Shown piece by piece: positions 33,735-43,013 of a DNA stretch of 64,000 nucleotides; the first letter of the stretch is position 1, and each line of letters begins with the position of its first letter. The stretch is from DASVNK01 sp036383895 (GTDB lineage: Bacteria > Verrucomicrobiota > Verrucomicrobiia > Limisphaerales > SXQI01): contig DASVNK010000025.1 of NCBI GenBank assembly GCA_036383895.1, positions 124,001 through 188,000 of the forward strand. Direction: 5' to 3'. The notes below the pieces were generated by a model. That model was not told the DNA's origin, did no database searches, and saw only the letters and a list, made by a program, of their open reading frames with translations. The translations under genes and the position numbers were made by a program.

Positions 33735-35141
33735 ATGAGGAAGACAAAGATTATCGCGACACTCGGGCCGGCCACCGAATCACCCGAGATGCTCCGGAAA
33801 ATGATCGCCGCCGGCGTCAATATTTTCCGGCTGAACATGTCGCACGCGGGACATGATTGGGTGCGAAAAATCGTGAAGGAGATTCGGGCGGCCTCAGCCG
33901 ATATCGGATGTTACACCGGCATTCTGATGGATACCCAGGGGCCGGCGATCCGCACGGGCGATTTGAAGGCAGCTCTCGACTTGAAGCCCGGCCAAAAATT
34001 TTGGCTGACCGTCCGCGGCGAAAAAAGCGAGGAGTTGCACTCCGTCGACGTAAACTATGACAACTTGATCAACGACATTTCGGTCGGCGACACCGTCCTC
34101 GTCGATAACGGCGAGATCGAGATGAAAGTGCTGGCGAAGCACGAGAATAAGATCGAGTGCGAGGTGCTCACGCCCGGAACGTTGAAAAGCCGCCGCCACA
34201 TCAATTTGCCCGGCGTGAAGGTGAATTTGCCCGCACTCACCGCCAAAGATTTAAAAGACATCGCGCTCGGGTTGGAGATGAAGGTCGATTACATCGCGCT
34301 GTCGTTCGTGCGCGAAGCGAAGGACATCCGCCAATTGCGCGCGGTCGTGCACGAAGCGGTGCCGCAGCCGATCCTGGTGGCAAAGCTCGAGGACCAGGAA
34401 GCGGTTCGGAATATGGCCGAAATCATCGCGGAAGCCGATGCGGTCATGGTGGCGCGTGGCGATTTGGGAATTGAAATCCCGTATGAAGAATTGCCGATCA
34501 CCCAGCGGCGCATCGTGAAAATCTGCCTCAAGGAAGGCAAACCGGTCATAGTCGCCACCCACATGCTCGAGAGCATGATCGAAAATCCGATGCCGACACG
34601 CGCGGAGATTACCGACGTGGCGAACGCTGTCTTCGAACAAGCCGATGCCATCATGTTGAGCGGCGAAACGACCGTTGGAAAATATCCCGCCAAGTGCGTT
34701 GAGGTGTTCAACCGAATCGCGGAACGGATCGAGAAGAGCGGCGGTGCGAATTACCAGGCGAGCGCGGAGTTAACCACCCCGCGCCAGAAATTGGTGAAAA
34801 GCGCGGTCGTCATGGCGAACGAACTGAAAGCGGCCGGCATGTTGGTCTTCACCTTGCACGGCACCATGGCCAAGTATGCCGGTTGGATGCGCCCGCACTA
34901 CTCGCCGATCTTCGCGGTCTGCCCGGACGCGCAAGTAGCCGAAAGTCTAAGTTTGAATTGGGGTGTCTATCCGGTGGTGGTGCCGTTCACGCATCGCGAG
35001 TCCGAACCGCTCATCGGCGAGGCCGTCAAGGTGCTCGTCCAGGCCAGGCGCCTCAAGCGCGGCGACCAAATCGTCATCATCAGCTCAATCGCCACCGGCG
35101 AACAACACGCCGACGCCATCCAAATGCGCGTCATCGATTGA
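33735..35141 (+). CDS. pyk: Pyruvate kinase
   Basis: 468 aa from the ATG at 33735, chosen because it begins the typical MRKTKIIATLGPATESPEML. It catalyses the last step of glycolysis, PEP + ADP to pyruvate + ATP. Motifs in order are IFRLNMSHAGHDW, DTQGPAIRTGDL, KDLKDIALGLEMKVDYIALS, the active-site AVMVARGDLGIEIPYEELP, ATHMLESMIENPMPTRAEIT and LSGETTVGKYP, followed by a C-terminal alpha/beta domain ending in VIISSIATGE. The length fits the family. Regulation by effectors cannot be judged. Confidence 0.96.
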   Translation: MRKTKIIATLGPATESPEMLRKMIAAGVNIFRLNMSHAGHDWVRKIVKEIRAASADIGCYTGILMDTQGPAIRTGDLKAALDLKPGQKFWLTVRGEKSEELHSVDVNYDNLINDISVGDTVLVDNGEIEMKVLAKHENKIECEVLTPGTLKSRRHINLPGVKVNLPALTAKDLKDIALGLEMKVDYIALSFVREAKDIRQLRAVVHEAVPQPILVAKLEDQEAVRNMAEIIAEADAVMVARGDLGIEIPYEELPITQRRIVKICLKEGKPVIVATHMLESMIENPMPTRAEITDVANAVFEQADAIMLSGETTVGKYPAKCVEVFNRIAERIEKSGGANYQASAELTTPRQKLVKSAVVMANELKAAGMLVFTLHGTMAKYAGWMRPHYSPIFAVCPDAQVAESLSLNWGVYPVVVPFTHRESEPLIGEAVKVLVQARRLKRGDQIVIISSIATGEQHADAIQMRVID

Positions 35142-35174
35142 GCGAAAGAGTTTTTCGCAGTATCGCAAAGCAAA

Positions 35175-35669
35175 TCACCAACTCGCGATAAACGCGAGCG
35201 GGTGAAGCAAGCAGAACGGATTTTTGCGTTTGATCGCCGCGACGATTCCACCGCTCATCTGGATCTTTCCCAGCTTAACGACTTCGGGGGAGAAGACCGG
35301 CTCCCAGATGCTCTCGTTGAGCCACCCCAGCGCACCGCCAGGTGGCTCAACAAACTCGATGCGACTTAAAACCGGCGTTCCGGACATCGACTCGAACGTG
35401 CCGATCGAAAGCTCGGTGCTAATGGTGGAAAGTTCTGACGAAATGGAGAGTTCCTCGACCTCTTCCGCCGCGCGCGACTCTTCGGACCTGATGGACGGAG
35501 CGGAACCGGAACTTTCGGCGGGCGTCTCGGTGCGGAGTTCCGGTTTGGGCAGCGCGAAGAGTTTCACATCGGGAGCCGGTTCCTCGGCGCTCGCCCAAGG
35601 ATAGAGAAGACTCGCAAGTAGAAGTAACTTGGCCGCAAGGATTCCCCCGTTCCAGGTTCTCGGCTGCAT
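35175..35669 (-). CDS. Uncharacterised secreted protein
   Basis: 164 aa with a signal peptide (AAKLLLLASLLYPWASA). The mature part is acidic and low in complexity around residues 55-95 (Ser/Glu-rich), then has a hydrophobic segment (GALGWLNESIWEPVFSPEVV) near the C-terminus. No family was recognised. It lies convergent with pyruvate kinase and diverges from the DUF6941-like gene. Confidence 0.65.
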   Translation of the reverse strand: MQPRTWNGGILAAKLLLLASLLYPWASAEEPAPDVKLFALPKPELRTETPAESSGSAPSIRSEESRAAEEVEELSISSELSTISTELSIGTFESMSGTPVLSRIEFVEPPGGALGWLNESIWEPVFSPEVVKLGKIQMSGGIVAAIKRKNPFCLLHPLAFIASW

Positions 35670-35780
35670 AAGTGGAGCTTAGATCATCGGAGAAGCGCGC
35701 TTCCAGAATTTTCGCACCTTGTCTTTCGATAGTTGAAACCTACTCTCGGTGCGCCGTCTTCTGCCGGGCGGGGATAAAGA

Positions 35781-36182
35781 ATGGATATACAAGCTGCTGT
35801 GCTGTGCGATTCCGCCACGGATTATCGCGGAAAACTTTGCATCCTCGGCACGTTCGACACGATCGTTACTCCGTCACTCCCTTCGGTGCACCCGCATTGC
35901 TCCATCGCGATCCGCATCGTCTTCCGCGATGCAGACGAAGGATCCCACAGGTTAAAGCTGCATTTGATTAACGAGGACGGGGTGAACATTCTGCCGAACA
36001 TCGAACCCGAACTGCACGTGAAGATGCCGGAGAATGTTTATTTTTATTCACGGAACATGATCTTCAATCTGCAGCAGATCCGCTTCGAGCAAGCCGGACT
36101 CTATTCGATCGACATCATGATCGACGATCGTATGGCCTCCCGAATACCGTTGCAGGTCGTCGTGGGAACAAAGGAGCGTTGA
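35781..36182 (+). CDS. Small DUF6941-like protein
   Basis: 133-aa soluble protein. It begins MDIQAAVLCDSATDYRGKLC and has a beta-sandwich-like pattern (CSIAIRIVFRDADEGSHRLK, FNLQQIRFEQAGLYSIDIMI). It resembles the DUF6941 family, whose function is unknown. No signal peptide. It is followed by the HMA protein gene 51 bp later, which may share its transcript. Confidence 0.7.
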   Translation: MDIQAAVLCDSATDYRGKLCILGTFDTIVTPSLPSVHPHCSIAIRIVFRDADEGSHRLKLHLINEDGVNILPNIEPELHVKMPENVYFYSRNMIFNLQQIRFEQAGLYSIDIMIDDRMASRIPLQVVVGTKER

Positions 36183-36233
36183 GCGCCCTCCCTTGCACTA
36201 CGACGACTGGGTGCGATGGTTTAGGAAGGAGAT

Positions 36234-36503
36234 ATGCAGCCATACAACATTGATAAACCGGACGCCGCCGTCGCGGACCTGTGGGAAACGCGGATCATCG
36301 CAATCGAGGGAATGACCTGCGACAACTGCGTGAAGATGCTCACCAAGGCGATCAAGAAAGTGAACGGGGTGAAGGATGTTGAAGTTGACCGCGAGAACGC
36401 GCGTGCAACGGTGACGTTCGACACGACGAAGGCAGACATCGCGGGGATTCATGCCAGCATTGAAAACAGCGGGTATAAGGCGACGCGTGAAGTTCCGAAG
36501 TAA
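36234..36503 (+). CDS. Heavy-metal-associated (HMA) domain protein, CopZ-like
   Basis: 89-aa protein. The copper-binding loop GMTCDNC occupies residues ~25-31 with the typical ferredoxin-like fold around it (IIAIEG, VKDVEVDRENARATVTFD, HASIENSGYKA). A 19-residue polar N-terminal extension is unusual for CopZ. It probably shuttles Cu(I). No copper ATPase is in the window. The start has AAGGAGA as a strong RBS. Confidence 0.9.
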   Translation: MQPYNIDKPDAAVADLWETRIIAIEGMTCDNCVKMLTKAIKKVNGVKDVEVDRENARATVTFDTTKADIAGIHASIENSGYKATREVPK

Positions 36504-36518
36504 AGATGGTGGAAGCGG

Positions 36519-37334
36519 TTAGTATTTGCGCTCGCGGAAATCTTCGATCGTGATGCGCCGCGAGTGCTTGTAAGCAGCGTGTCCATCGAAGAACAAAAGA
36601 TTTGAGCCCTTCTCGTGACGTTTAGCGGCGATGCGTCGATCACCACTGAGCGTGGTGCTATTCGTGCGAGCGTACGGTAAATGTGTGGGAGTCCAAACAT
36701 CGTTCAGGCTGTCTGAAATAGAGATGGATTTTTCAGTGAACACAGGCCGCCACGGGCCGTTCTCGTTATCGGCGAGGTAAGCCGTTTCCACCGGCACCTG
36801 AACACGGTCAATCTTCGTTGGACCGGTCACTTCGGATCCAGTCATGTCGCGTGGCGTGCTGAACTGCCACGCGTTCACCACGTAGCACATGACCTGTTTT
36901 TTATCCGGATAGCTGGAGCAGCTATACACTTTAATCCGCCCATATTGGTCGCGAGCGGCTTTGCTGCCGCCGAGATACGGAATGAAAACTTGCCACCAGA
37001 ACGGTTGATTGCCGCGAGGGACCAAGCCGGCATTGTCATCGGCATACATGATCATTCCGATGCCCATCTGCTTCATGTTGTTGAAGCAACTGGTTTTCTT
37101 CGCTTTTGACTTCGCCTTGGCGAGCGCGGGCAGAAGCATGCCGGCCAGAATCGCGATGATGGCGATTACCACGAGGAGTTCAATCAGGGTGAAGCCCTTC
37201 CGGTCGGAGGCCCTGGGGACAAAGAGTGCGCGGCAATTCACAGTGGTGCTCGGTTGAATGGGTTCGCCGGAGTGTAGCGCAAGCGGCCCCGTGCGCACAA
37301 GGGTGGGAATGGAAAAACCGGCGAGGTGATTCAC
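36519..37334 (-). CDS. Prepilin-type N-terminal cleavage/methylation domain protein
   Basis: 271 aa. The prepilin peptidase site KG|FTLIELLVVIAIIAILAG (residues ~47-65) is preceded by a ~46-residue leader, longer than usual, so the true start may be internal. The remainder is a pseudopilin-like C-terminal domain with MLLPALAKAKSKAKKTSCFNN and LLFFDGHAAYK, the 'DG-H' end motif common in PVC proteins of this class. It is likely processed by a prepilin peptidase and assembled by the type II/IV system whose ATPase lies at 30-31.8 kb. Confidence 0.88.
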   Translation of the reverse strand: MNHLAGFSIPTLVRTGPLALHSGEPIQPSTTVNCRALFVPRASDRKGFTLIELLVVIAIIAILAGMLLPALAKAKSKAKKTSCFNNMKQMGIGMIMYADDNAGLVPRGNQPFWWQVFIPYLGGSKAARDQYGRIKVYSCSSYPDKKQVMCYVVNAWQFSTPRDMTGSEVTGPTKIDRVQVPVETAYLADNENGPWRPVFTEKSISISDSLNDVWTPTHLPYARTNSTTLSGDRRIAAKRHEKGSNLLFFDGHAAYKHSRRITIEDFRERKY

Positions 37335-37363
37335 GCCGGTTTTGCGAAATGGCTAACCGTGAG

Positions 37364-37732
37364 TCAGCTTTGCTGCTGATGCTGACGGGCGCTGCGCGGG
37401 GAGTTTTCGGCATTCATGGCGTTGGCATTAGGGCCGCCGCGCTTTTCGCGCTCACGGCGAAGTTCCTGCTCGGCCTGGAGCCAGTGGTCCATGTCGCGGC
37501 CGTCGGTGCGGCCTTCACGCTCAAAAATCTGGTAGGCGCGTGCGGCGATTTCTTCGCTGCTGAAAATGCTGGCGCCGTTTCCGACGGAGTCGTCGCCATT
37601 ACCGGAGTTGCCTGAAGTACCATTCCCAAGCCGGTTTGCCCGCGTTTGTTCTGCGCCGGTGGTTTGCTCGCGGCCCGGCTGGTTGCCGCTGCGCTGTCGA
37701 GATTTGTTATTACCTTTTTGTGGTTGTGCCAT
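37364..37732 (-). CDS. DUF2934 domain-containing protein
   Basis: 122-aa mostly disordered protein. The N-terminal half is Gln/Asn/Gly-rich. The DUF2934 motif SEEIAARAYQIFEREGRT followed by DMDHWLQAEQEL is at residues ~58-90. Function unknown; such proteins are frequent in Acidobacteriota and Verrucomicrobiota. It is 30 bp downstream from the prepilin-like gene and may be its partner, though that is only spacing. Confidence 0.8.
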   Translation of the reverse strand: MAQPQKGNNKSRQRSGNQPGREQTTGAEQTRANRLGNGTSGNSGNGDDSVGNGASIFSSEEIAARAYQIFEREGRTDGRDMDHWLQAEQELRREREKRGGPNANAMNAENSPRSARQHQQQS

Positions 37733-37878
37733 ACGCTTTCGGGTTCATTAGAACGCGGCTCTTACAAGGTCACTATCGGGAATTTTCCGGAAGTTGCTGT
37801 TCGTATGGTGTGCGAAGGAGGAGTCGGGGAAAAACTGAGCTTTCGTTGATCGTTCGAAACTGAATACTTGCCCGCGCA

Positions 37879-39711
37879 GTGAACAGGAAACGCGAACATT
37901 TCATCGGCATTGAAGGCGGCGGAACGAAGACAATTGCGATCATCTCCGACGCGGAGCCGACCGTCTTGTATCGGGTCGAGCTTGGACCCGGAAACTTACG
38001 ACTCCTGAATGATGGAGAACTGCGGGAAATGCTCGGGCGCATTGCCGCCACTTTTGCGAACCCGCATGCCATTGGAATCGGAATGGCGGGCGCGCGAACC
38101 GAAGCCGATCGGGAGCGCGTCCGTAAAGCGGTCGCCGAGATTTGGGGGAGTGTTCCTGTCGCGGTGACAAATGACCTTGAGATCGCACTCGAGGCGCAAC
38201 CGACGGAAATTCCGACGCGGGTTCTGGTGCTGAGCGGGACCGGCTCGTGTTGTTTCGGGCGGCGCGGTTCCAGGGAGGCGAAGGTGGGCGGCTGGGGACA
38301 TTTGTTAGGCGATCGCGGGAGTGGTCACGACATTGCAATCAATGCGCTGCGGGAAACGATTTACCAATTTGATCGGAACGGGAGGTGGGGACCGCTGGGC
38401 GAAGGAATTCTGCGCGCGCTCGTATTGAATGAGCCGAATGAGTTGATTGCGTGGGTGCAGAGAGCTTCAAAGGCGGAGATCGCGGCATTGGCGCCGGTGG
38501 TTTTTGCCACGAGCAAGGACGCCGTTTCAAAACGGGTTCTCGAGACAGCCGCGGAGTCACTGGCTCGCGATGCGGTGAATTGCGCGTTGCGTTTGGTGAA
38601 GAGGAATGAGCCGGTGGCTTTCGTGCTGTCCGGAAGTGTTTTGCTGAAGCAACCCGAGTTCGCGAAGGAGATTTCCGGATCCATTAAGAAGTCATTTCCG
38701 AAGGCGGAAGTTGTGCCGCTACAACGTGAAGCGGCCTGGGGTGCGGTGGAGCTTGCACGGCAGGCGGCAAAAGGTGCGACGGCGGGAGGCAAGAGGAAGT
38801 CGGCGCGAGCAGCATCCGAATGGTACGTTCCGGAATTCCGTCCGGGAGAATCACCGACCGAGCAGCGAAATCGCAGATCGATGCGGTTCCATGAGCTCTC
38901 GACGAGAGCAATGATGGATTTGATGCTGGAGACGGAGGGCGAGACGTTGCCGGCGGTGCGGAAGGAGAGGAAGTCGATTTTGGCAGCGGTGGAGTTGGCG
39001 GCGAAGACACTGCAGGCCGGTGGAAGGATTTTTTATGTCGGCGCGGGCACGAGCGGGCGGCTCGGGATCTTGGATGCAAGCGAGTGTCCGCCCACGTTCC
39101 GCGTCTCGCCGGAGATGGTCCAGGGAATTATCGCCGGCGGACAAACTGCGATTTGGCAGGCCGTGGAAGGCGCGGAGGATGACGCTGAAGCGGGCGCGCG
39201 AGCGATGCAGTTTCGCGGCGTAAAGCGGAAGGATGTGGTGATTGGGATTGCCGCCAGCGGGCGGACCCCGTTTGTCTGGGGCGCGCTCGGTCAGGCGCGG
39301 AAACTTGGGGTGAAAACGGTGCTGATTTGTTTTAACCCGGCGCTGAAGATCGAAACGAAGCAGAAGCCGGACGTCCTCATCGCGCCGAATCTCGGGCCGG
39401 AGATTCTCACAGGCTCGACCCGTCTAAAATCCGGCACCGCGACAAAGATCATTTTGAACACGATCTCAACCATCGCCATGGTGCGCATCGGCAAAGTAGT
39501 CAGCAATCTGATGGTCGATCTAAATCCATCCAACGTGAAGCTGCGCGACCGCGCGATCCGGATTATCCGCGAGCTAACCGGTTGCAGCGCGGAGGATGCA
39601 CAAGCCGCGCTCGAGAAGAATGGGTGGGTGGTGAAGAAAGCGTGGGCCGCTTTGAAGAAGCGACGTTTAGGTCCCCGGCAGCGCGGGAAGCTGTGGAGGG
39701 CCTCCCGTTGA
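37879..39711 (+). CDS. Fused BadF/NagK-type sugar kinase and MurNAc-6-P etherase (MurQ)
   Basis: 610 aa from a GTG at 37879. Residues ~7-298 are a BadF/BadG-type sugar kinase with phosphate-1 motif IGIEGGGTKT, VTNDLEIAL and VLSGTGSCCFG. Residues ~325-600 are a full MurQ etherase: STRAMMDLMLETE, SIS-domain GAGTSGRLG (388-396), the catalytic Glu in DASECPPTF (E402), second catalytic Glu in AVEGAED (E430), and the C-terminal UBA-like hairpin (LTGCSAEDAQAALEKNGWVV). The domain pair would phosphorylate N-acetylmuramic acid and convert it to GlcNAc-6-P, so it suggests cell-wall sugar recycling in one polypeptide. Confidence 0.9.
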   Translation: MNRKREHFIGIEGGGTKTIAIISDAEPTVLYRVELGPGNLRLLNDGELREMLGRIAATFANPHAIGIGMAGARTEADRERVRKAVAEIWGSVPVAVTNDLEIALEAQPTEIPTRVLVLSGTGSCCFGRRGSREAKVGGWGHLLGDRGSGHDIAINALRETIYQFDRNGRWGPLGEGILRALVLNEPNELIAWVQRASKAEIAALAPVVFATSKDAVSKRVLETAAESLARDAVNCALRLVKRNEPVAFVLSGSVLLKQPEFAKEISGSIKKSFPKAEVVPLQREAAWGAVELARQAAKGATAGGKRKSARAASEWYVPEFRPGESPTEQRNRRSMRFHELSTRAMMDLMLETEGETLPAVRKERKSILAAVELAAKTLQAGGRIFYVGAGTSGRLGILDASECPPTFRVSPEMVQGIIAGGQTAIWQAVEGAEDDAEAGARAMQFRGVKRKDVVIGIAASGRTPFVWGALGQARKLGVKTVLICFNPALKIETKQKPDVLIAPNLGPEILTGSTRLKSGTATKIILNTISTIAMVRIGKVVSNLMVDLNPSNVKLRDRAIRIIRELTGCSAEDAQAALEKNGWVVKKAWAALKKRRLGPRQRGKLWRASR

Positions 39712-41769
39712 ATCATCTGGTTCCTCGGGCAGGCGCGGCGTGTCGGAATCACTTTCGGCGCCGAGGCTGTCGTCGGTCGAAGTGGTCCCAGGGAGTTGAG
39801 GTGGTTGCGGCGGTTGAGGCGCTCTTGGAAACGGTGGAAAGGGGACTTCGACTGTTGCGGAAGTTCGTCCGGCGTTCGGCGAGAACAGGCGGTAGAAAGT
39901 GTAAGGTAATCCGAGCTGAGGCGTGAGGTCCAAAAAATTAAAGTTGGTGTTCGAGGTATTGAAGTTTGTGATCGTCGTCCAAAGAGTGTTTGTCCCGGCG
40001 AGATTCGTCGCTCCTTGCAGATACAAATTCGTGTAGCCGGCCGGCCATCGGAGACGAAAGGTGTTCGACGAAGTTGTTTGCAGCACAAGACCATTTGTCC
40101 CGGTGACTTCCGGCGGGATCACCTGCGCTGGCGGAATATATTCAAACGCCCCAATGTCGCATCCACCCACGCGGTTCGTGCCGCGCTGATCAAGCACGAC
40201 GCAATATGCCGAGAACCCTTTGTTAATAGCGGGGCTGTTCGAGCGAATCGCCATCGTCATAGTTGGACCGCCATTATTCGCGAGCGGCTGAAGAAGAGGA
40301 TTTGTTAAGCGCCAACTGATGTTCGTCTTAATGATTACGTTGGTATCCGTGGCAATATTTCCGCCGAGGTCGGTGACCAGACCGCCGAGAGTCATTGGCG
40401 AATTAGCCAGAATTGAGTTCGCGATGAAGACGTGTTGCGAAGCGCCGTGAACTGCACCGCCGAGTGCTGCGCCACGCGAACCGGAATCGCCATCTTCGCC
40501 CAGACCGGAACCCTGCCCCCCTGCCCCGCCGCTGCCACCGGTGACGGTGTTATCCGAGAAAGTGCAGTGCACGATGTCAGAGCCCGCTCCCCGACTATCC
40601 ACCGCGCCGCCGCTCGCCAGCCCGCCGCTGCCACCCTCACCGCCGTCGAAACCGAAGCCATCAGAAGAACCCGCGCCCCCAGCGCCGCCATTGCCGCTCA
40701 CCGCACTATTGCGGAAGAAAGTACTGTTCGTGATCTTGAGCTTCCCATCCGAATAAACCGCACCGCCATTCGCTTCACCGCCCGTCCGCCCCTCATCCCC
40801 ATTGTTGCGACCCACGCCTGCGTTCCCGGCGAGACCGTTTGCGCCGCGCACATTGTTCCCCGAAAACGTGCAGCCCCAAATCGAAAGCGCAGTCGGCAGA
40901 TCCGGTGGTTCTGTTTTCGCTGCCGCGATCGCGCCACCGTATCCCTTCCCAGGCTCGCCGGGACGCCCCGGAGCGCCGAGCAACGCCGAAGTAGCTCCAC
41001 CCGCGCCCGCCGCCGCTCCAGCGGCCGTGTTGTCCGTAAACGTGCACAAATAAATATCATTTGTTCCGCCGTTTGCGTAAATGGCCGCACCTGCGGATGA
41101 CCCACCGTTTCCGCCGTTCCCGCCACTCCCGCCAAAACCGCCCGTTTGGGAACTGCCGCCTTTCCCGCCCGCGCCGGCCGTAAGCGAATTCGCGTTAAAC
41201 ACCACATTGGAAACCAGAATTATCCCTTCATTATTATAAATGGCGGCACCCGCAGCGTCCCCGCCATGCTCACCGCTCTGGCCGGTCGTGTCCTCACCGT
41301 TCCCACCCGTTACACCGATCACCGAGTTATTCGAAAAGCGCCCGCCCAACATCTGCAACGTGCCGCGATCATTGTAGATCGCGCCCCCCGCCGTCACATC
41401 GATGCCCCCATTATTCTCGTTCGTGCTGGTCTGCCGGCCATTCGTAAATACAAAGCCGCTGAGCGTCACGGTCACGTTCGGCCGAATGATCAGAATCCGT
41501 GTGATATTCGACCCGTTGAGAATGACCTCATTAGTGCCAATCGTCCGAATGGTCACATCGCGATCAGCAATGATCGGGCTGGTGATCGGGATCGTCACGC
41601 GGTTGCTCACGCAATCGATCGTCCACTCCCCGCCTTGTGCAAAGGGCAGGCTGATCAACTCCGCCTCCGTGCAGAGACTGAGAATATTCCCCTGGGCCAA
41701 GGCGGTTCGGCCGTTGAACAGGAACGAGGCGACAATGACTGCCAGGACGGCGAGGCGGGGAAATTGCAT
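39667..41769 (-). CDS. Secreted parallel beta-helix (choice-of-anchor Q type) protein
   Basis: 700 aa from the ATG at 41769, which starts a signal peptide (LAVLAVIVASFLFNGRTALA). Residues ~55-500 are a right-handed beta-helix with recurring GGAIYN/GAAIYNNEG and TFSDNTVTG-type coils, interrupted by GGxGG glycine-rich loops. Then comes the choice-of-anchor Q block (NNGGPTMTMAIRSNSPAIN, DQRGTNRVGGCDIGAFEY), an FN-like domain (FRLRWPAGYTNLYLQGATNL) and a Pro-rich tail. It is probably on the cell surface. The last 45 bp overlap the end of the kinase-MurQ gene in opposite orientation. Confidence 0.8.
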   Translation of the reverse strand: MQFPRLAVLAVIVASFLFNGRTALAQGNILSLCTEAELISLPFAQGGEWTIDCVSNRVTIPITSPIIADRDVTIRTIGTNEVILNGSNITRILIIRPNVTVTLSGFVFTNGRQTSTNENNGGIDVTAGGAIYNDRGTLQMLGGRFSNNSVIGVTGGNGEDTTGQSGEHGGDAAGAAIYNNEGIILVSNVVFNANSLTAGAGGKGGSSQTGGFGGSGGNGGNGGSSAGAAIYANGGTNDIYLCTFTDNTAAGAAAGAGGATSALLGAPGRPGEPGKGYGGAIAAAKTEPPDLPTALSIWGCTFSGNNVRGANGLAGNAGVGRNNGDEGRTGGEANGGAVYSDGKLKITNSTFFRNSAVSGNGGAGGAGSSDGFGFDGGEGGSGGLASGGAVDSRGAGSDIVHCTFSDNTVTGGSGGAGGQGSGLGEDGDSGSRGAALGGAVHGASQHVFIANSILANSPMTLGGLVTDLGGNIATDTNVIIKTNISWRLTNPLLQPLANNGGPTMTMAIRSNSPAINKGFSAYCVVLDQRGTNRVGGCDIGAFEYIPPAQVIPPEVTGTNGLVLQTTSSNTFRLRWPAGYTNLYLQGATNLAGTNTLWTTITNFNTSNTNFNFLDLTPQLGLPYTFYRLFSPNAGRTSATVEVPFPPFPRAPQPPQPPQLPGTTSTDDSLGAESDSDTPRLPEEPDDSTGGPPQLPALPGT

Positions 41770-41915
41770 GCGATTAAAGTCTACGCTCTTTATCCAACGG
41801 CAATCTCGCATATATGTCAAACAGGCTGAATACTCTGCCAGCGCCCGGGTAGAGGAACACTGCCTCAACCGAAAAGTTGCGGCCGCCGATAGGTTCATGC
41901 AGAGATACCACGCCG

Positions 41916-42281
41916 ATGCGCCGCCGCAGTTTTCGACAAATCAAGACAAAGTCCGCGGCGGCGCTGCATCACAATGTCTACGTCGTGTTGTTGGCCCCGG
42001 CTGCGGGCCGGACGGCGCAGTTGCGCAGGGCGAATCCCAGGCGCGATCCCACCAAGCCGTGCCTTTATGTCGGGATGACCGGACTGACACCGGAAGAACG
42101 TTTCGCCAATCACAAAGCGGGGCAAAAAGACGCCTGGGTCGTGCAAAAGTATGGCGTGCGGCTCCTGCCGGAACTCTACGAAATTTTTAATCCCATGCCC
42201 TTCGATGTCGCCGTCGCGATGGAAGCCGAGTTGGCCGAGGATTTACGGCGGCAGGGATATACGGTGGCGGGTGGTCACTGA
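41916..42281 (+). CDS. GIY-YIG-like nuclease domain protein
   Basis: 121 aa from the ATG at 41916; an earlier in-frame start at 41877 overlaps the upstream region of the divergent gene. The first strand NVYVVLLAP and the second CLYVGMTG, about 30 residues apart, resemble the GIY and YIG halves of the GIY-YIG fold, followed by TPEERFANHKAG with a candidate Arg. A C-terminal Glu in MEAELAEDLRRQGY could be the metal ligand. The match is degenerate, and the protein may be inactive or belong to a related fold. Confidence 0.55.
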   Translation: MRRRSFRQIKTKSAAALHHNVYVVLLAPAAGRTAQLRRANPRRDPTKPCLYVGMTGLTPEERFANHKAGQKDAWVVQKYGVRLLPELYEIFNPMPFDVAVAMEAELAEDLRRQGYTVAGGH

Positions 42282-42469
42282 CCGCAAGGTCACCCGCGAG
42301 CCCCGGTGACGCTTTGAGGCCAACGTTTGGGCCTCGAAACTGTTGAAGAGCCACCCGTTTTTTGCTTCGCTAATGTTTCACATGAATTGACCCTGTCCAA
42401 TTCTATCGCGTTGGCCAGGCTCCGTAACTCGGTTCGTTGGACTGTAATCAATACTGCTGCCAGAAGACC

Positions 42470-43009
42470 TTAGTCTTCTGCGCCAGCAAGAGGGGTGAAG
42501 CGAAGTTCGTCGGCGGCGAGAAATTCTCCACTGCGCGGGCCGCTGAAGCGCACGTAGGCAATTTCCGATCCTTTAACCGTCAATTGGAATGTCGGAATCG
42601 GTTCCGCTGGGCTGGATCGTCCGGGCACCGCAGCGACAGAAGCTTTGTCCAGTGACACTCCGTTTTTATCGAATGCTTCGAGCAAGGCAGGGCAACCGGT
42701 CGACCCCCAAAGCACGAGCGTGACCGACGATGCACCTTTCGGAAATGTGCATTGGACGGGAATCTGCTCGGTGGCCATCGCGCAGAGAATCCCTTTCTGA
42801 TTCGTGCCAAGGTGTGGGAAAAACATAACGCGTCCTGCCGCCTTGCTTTGTTTTGGCGGGTGGGCCAGGGCGAAGATCACCCCTTTTTCCACCCAGTTCG
42901 TTACCGGCTTGCCGATTTCAGCTTTCTCGAAATCAACCACAATCTCCTCGGAAAAGCCGGAGACAACGCTCGCCGCGATTACCAGCAAAACCAAACCAGC
43001 TCGCTTCAT
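42470..43009 (-). CDS. Uncharacterised secreted protein of the xylanase operon
   Basis: 179 aa from the ATG at 43009, which opens a signal peptide (AGLVLLVIAASVVSGFSEE). The mature domain is beta-rich (IVVDFEKAEIGKPVTNWVEKG, PKGASSVTLVLWGSTGCPAL, SEIAYVRFSGPRSGEF), resembling carbohydrate-binding-like or galactose-binding-like sandwiches, without a firm family. It starts 5 bp after the DUF1552 gene, at the end of the operon. Confidence 0.7.
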   Translation of the reverse strand: MKRAGLVLLVIAASVVSGFSEEIVVDFEKAEIGKPVTNWVEKGVIFALAHPPKQSKAAGRVMFFPHLGTNQKGILCAMATEQIPVQCTFPKGASSVTLVLWGSTGCPALLEAFDKNGVSLDKASVAAVPGRSSPAEPIPTFQLTVKGSEIAYVRFSGPRSGEFLAADELRFTPLAGAED

Positions 43010-43013
43010 AACT

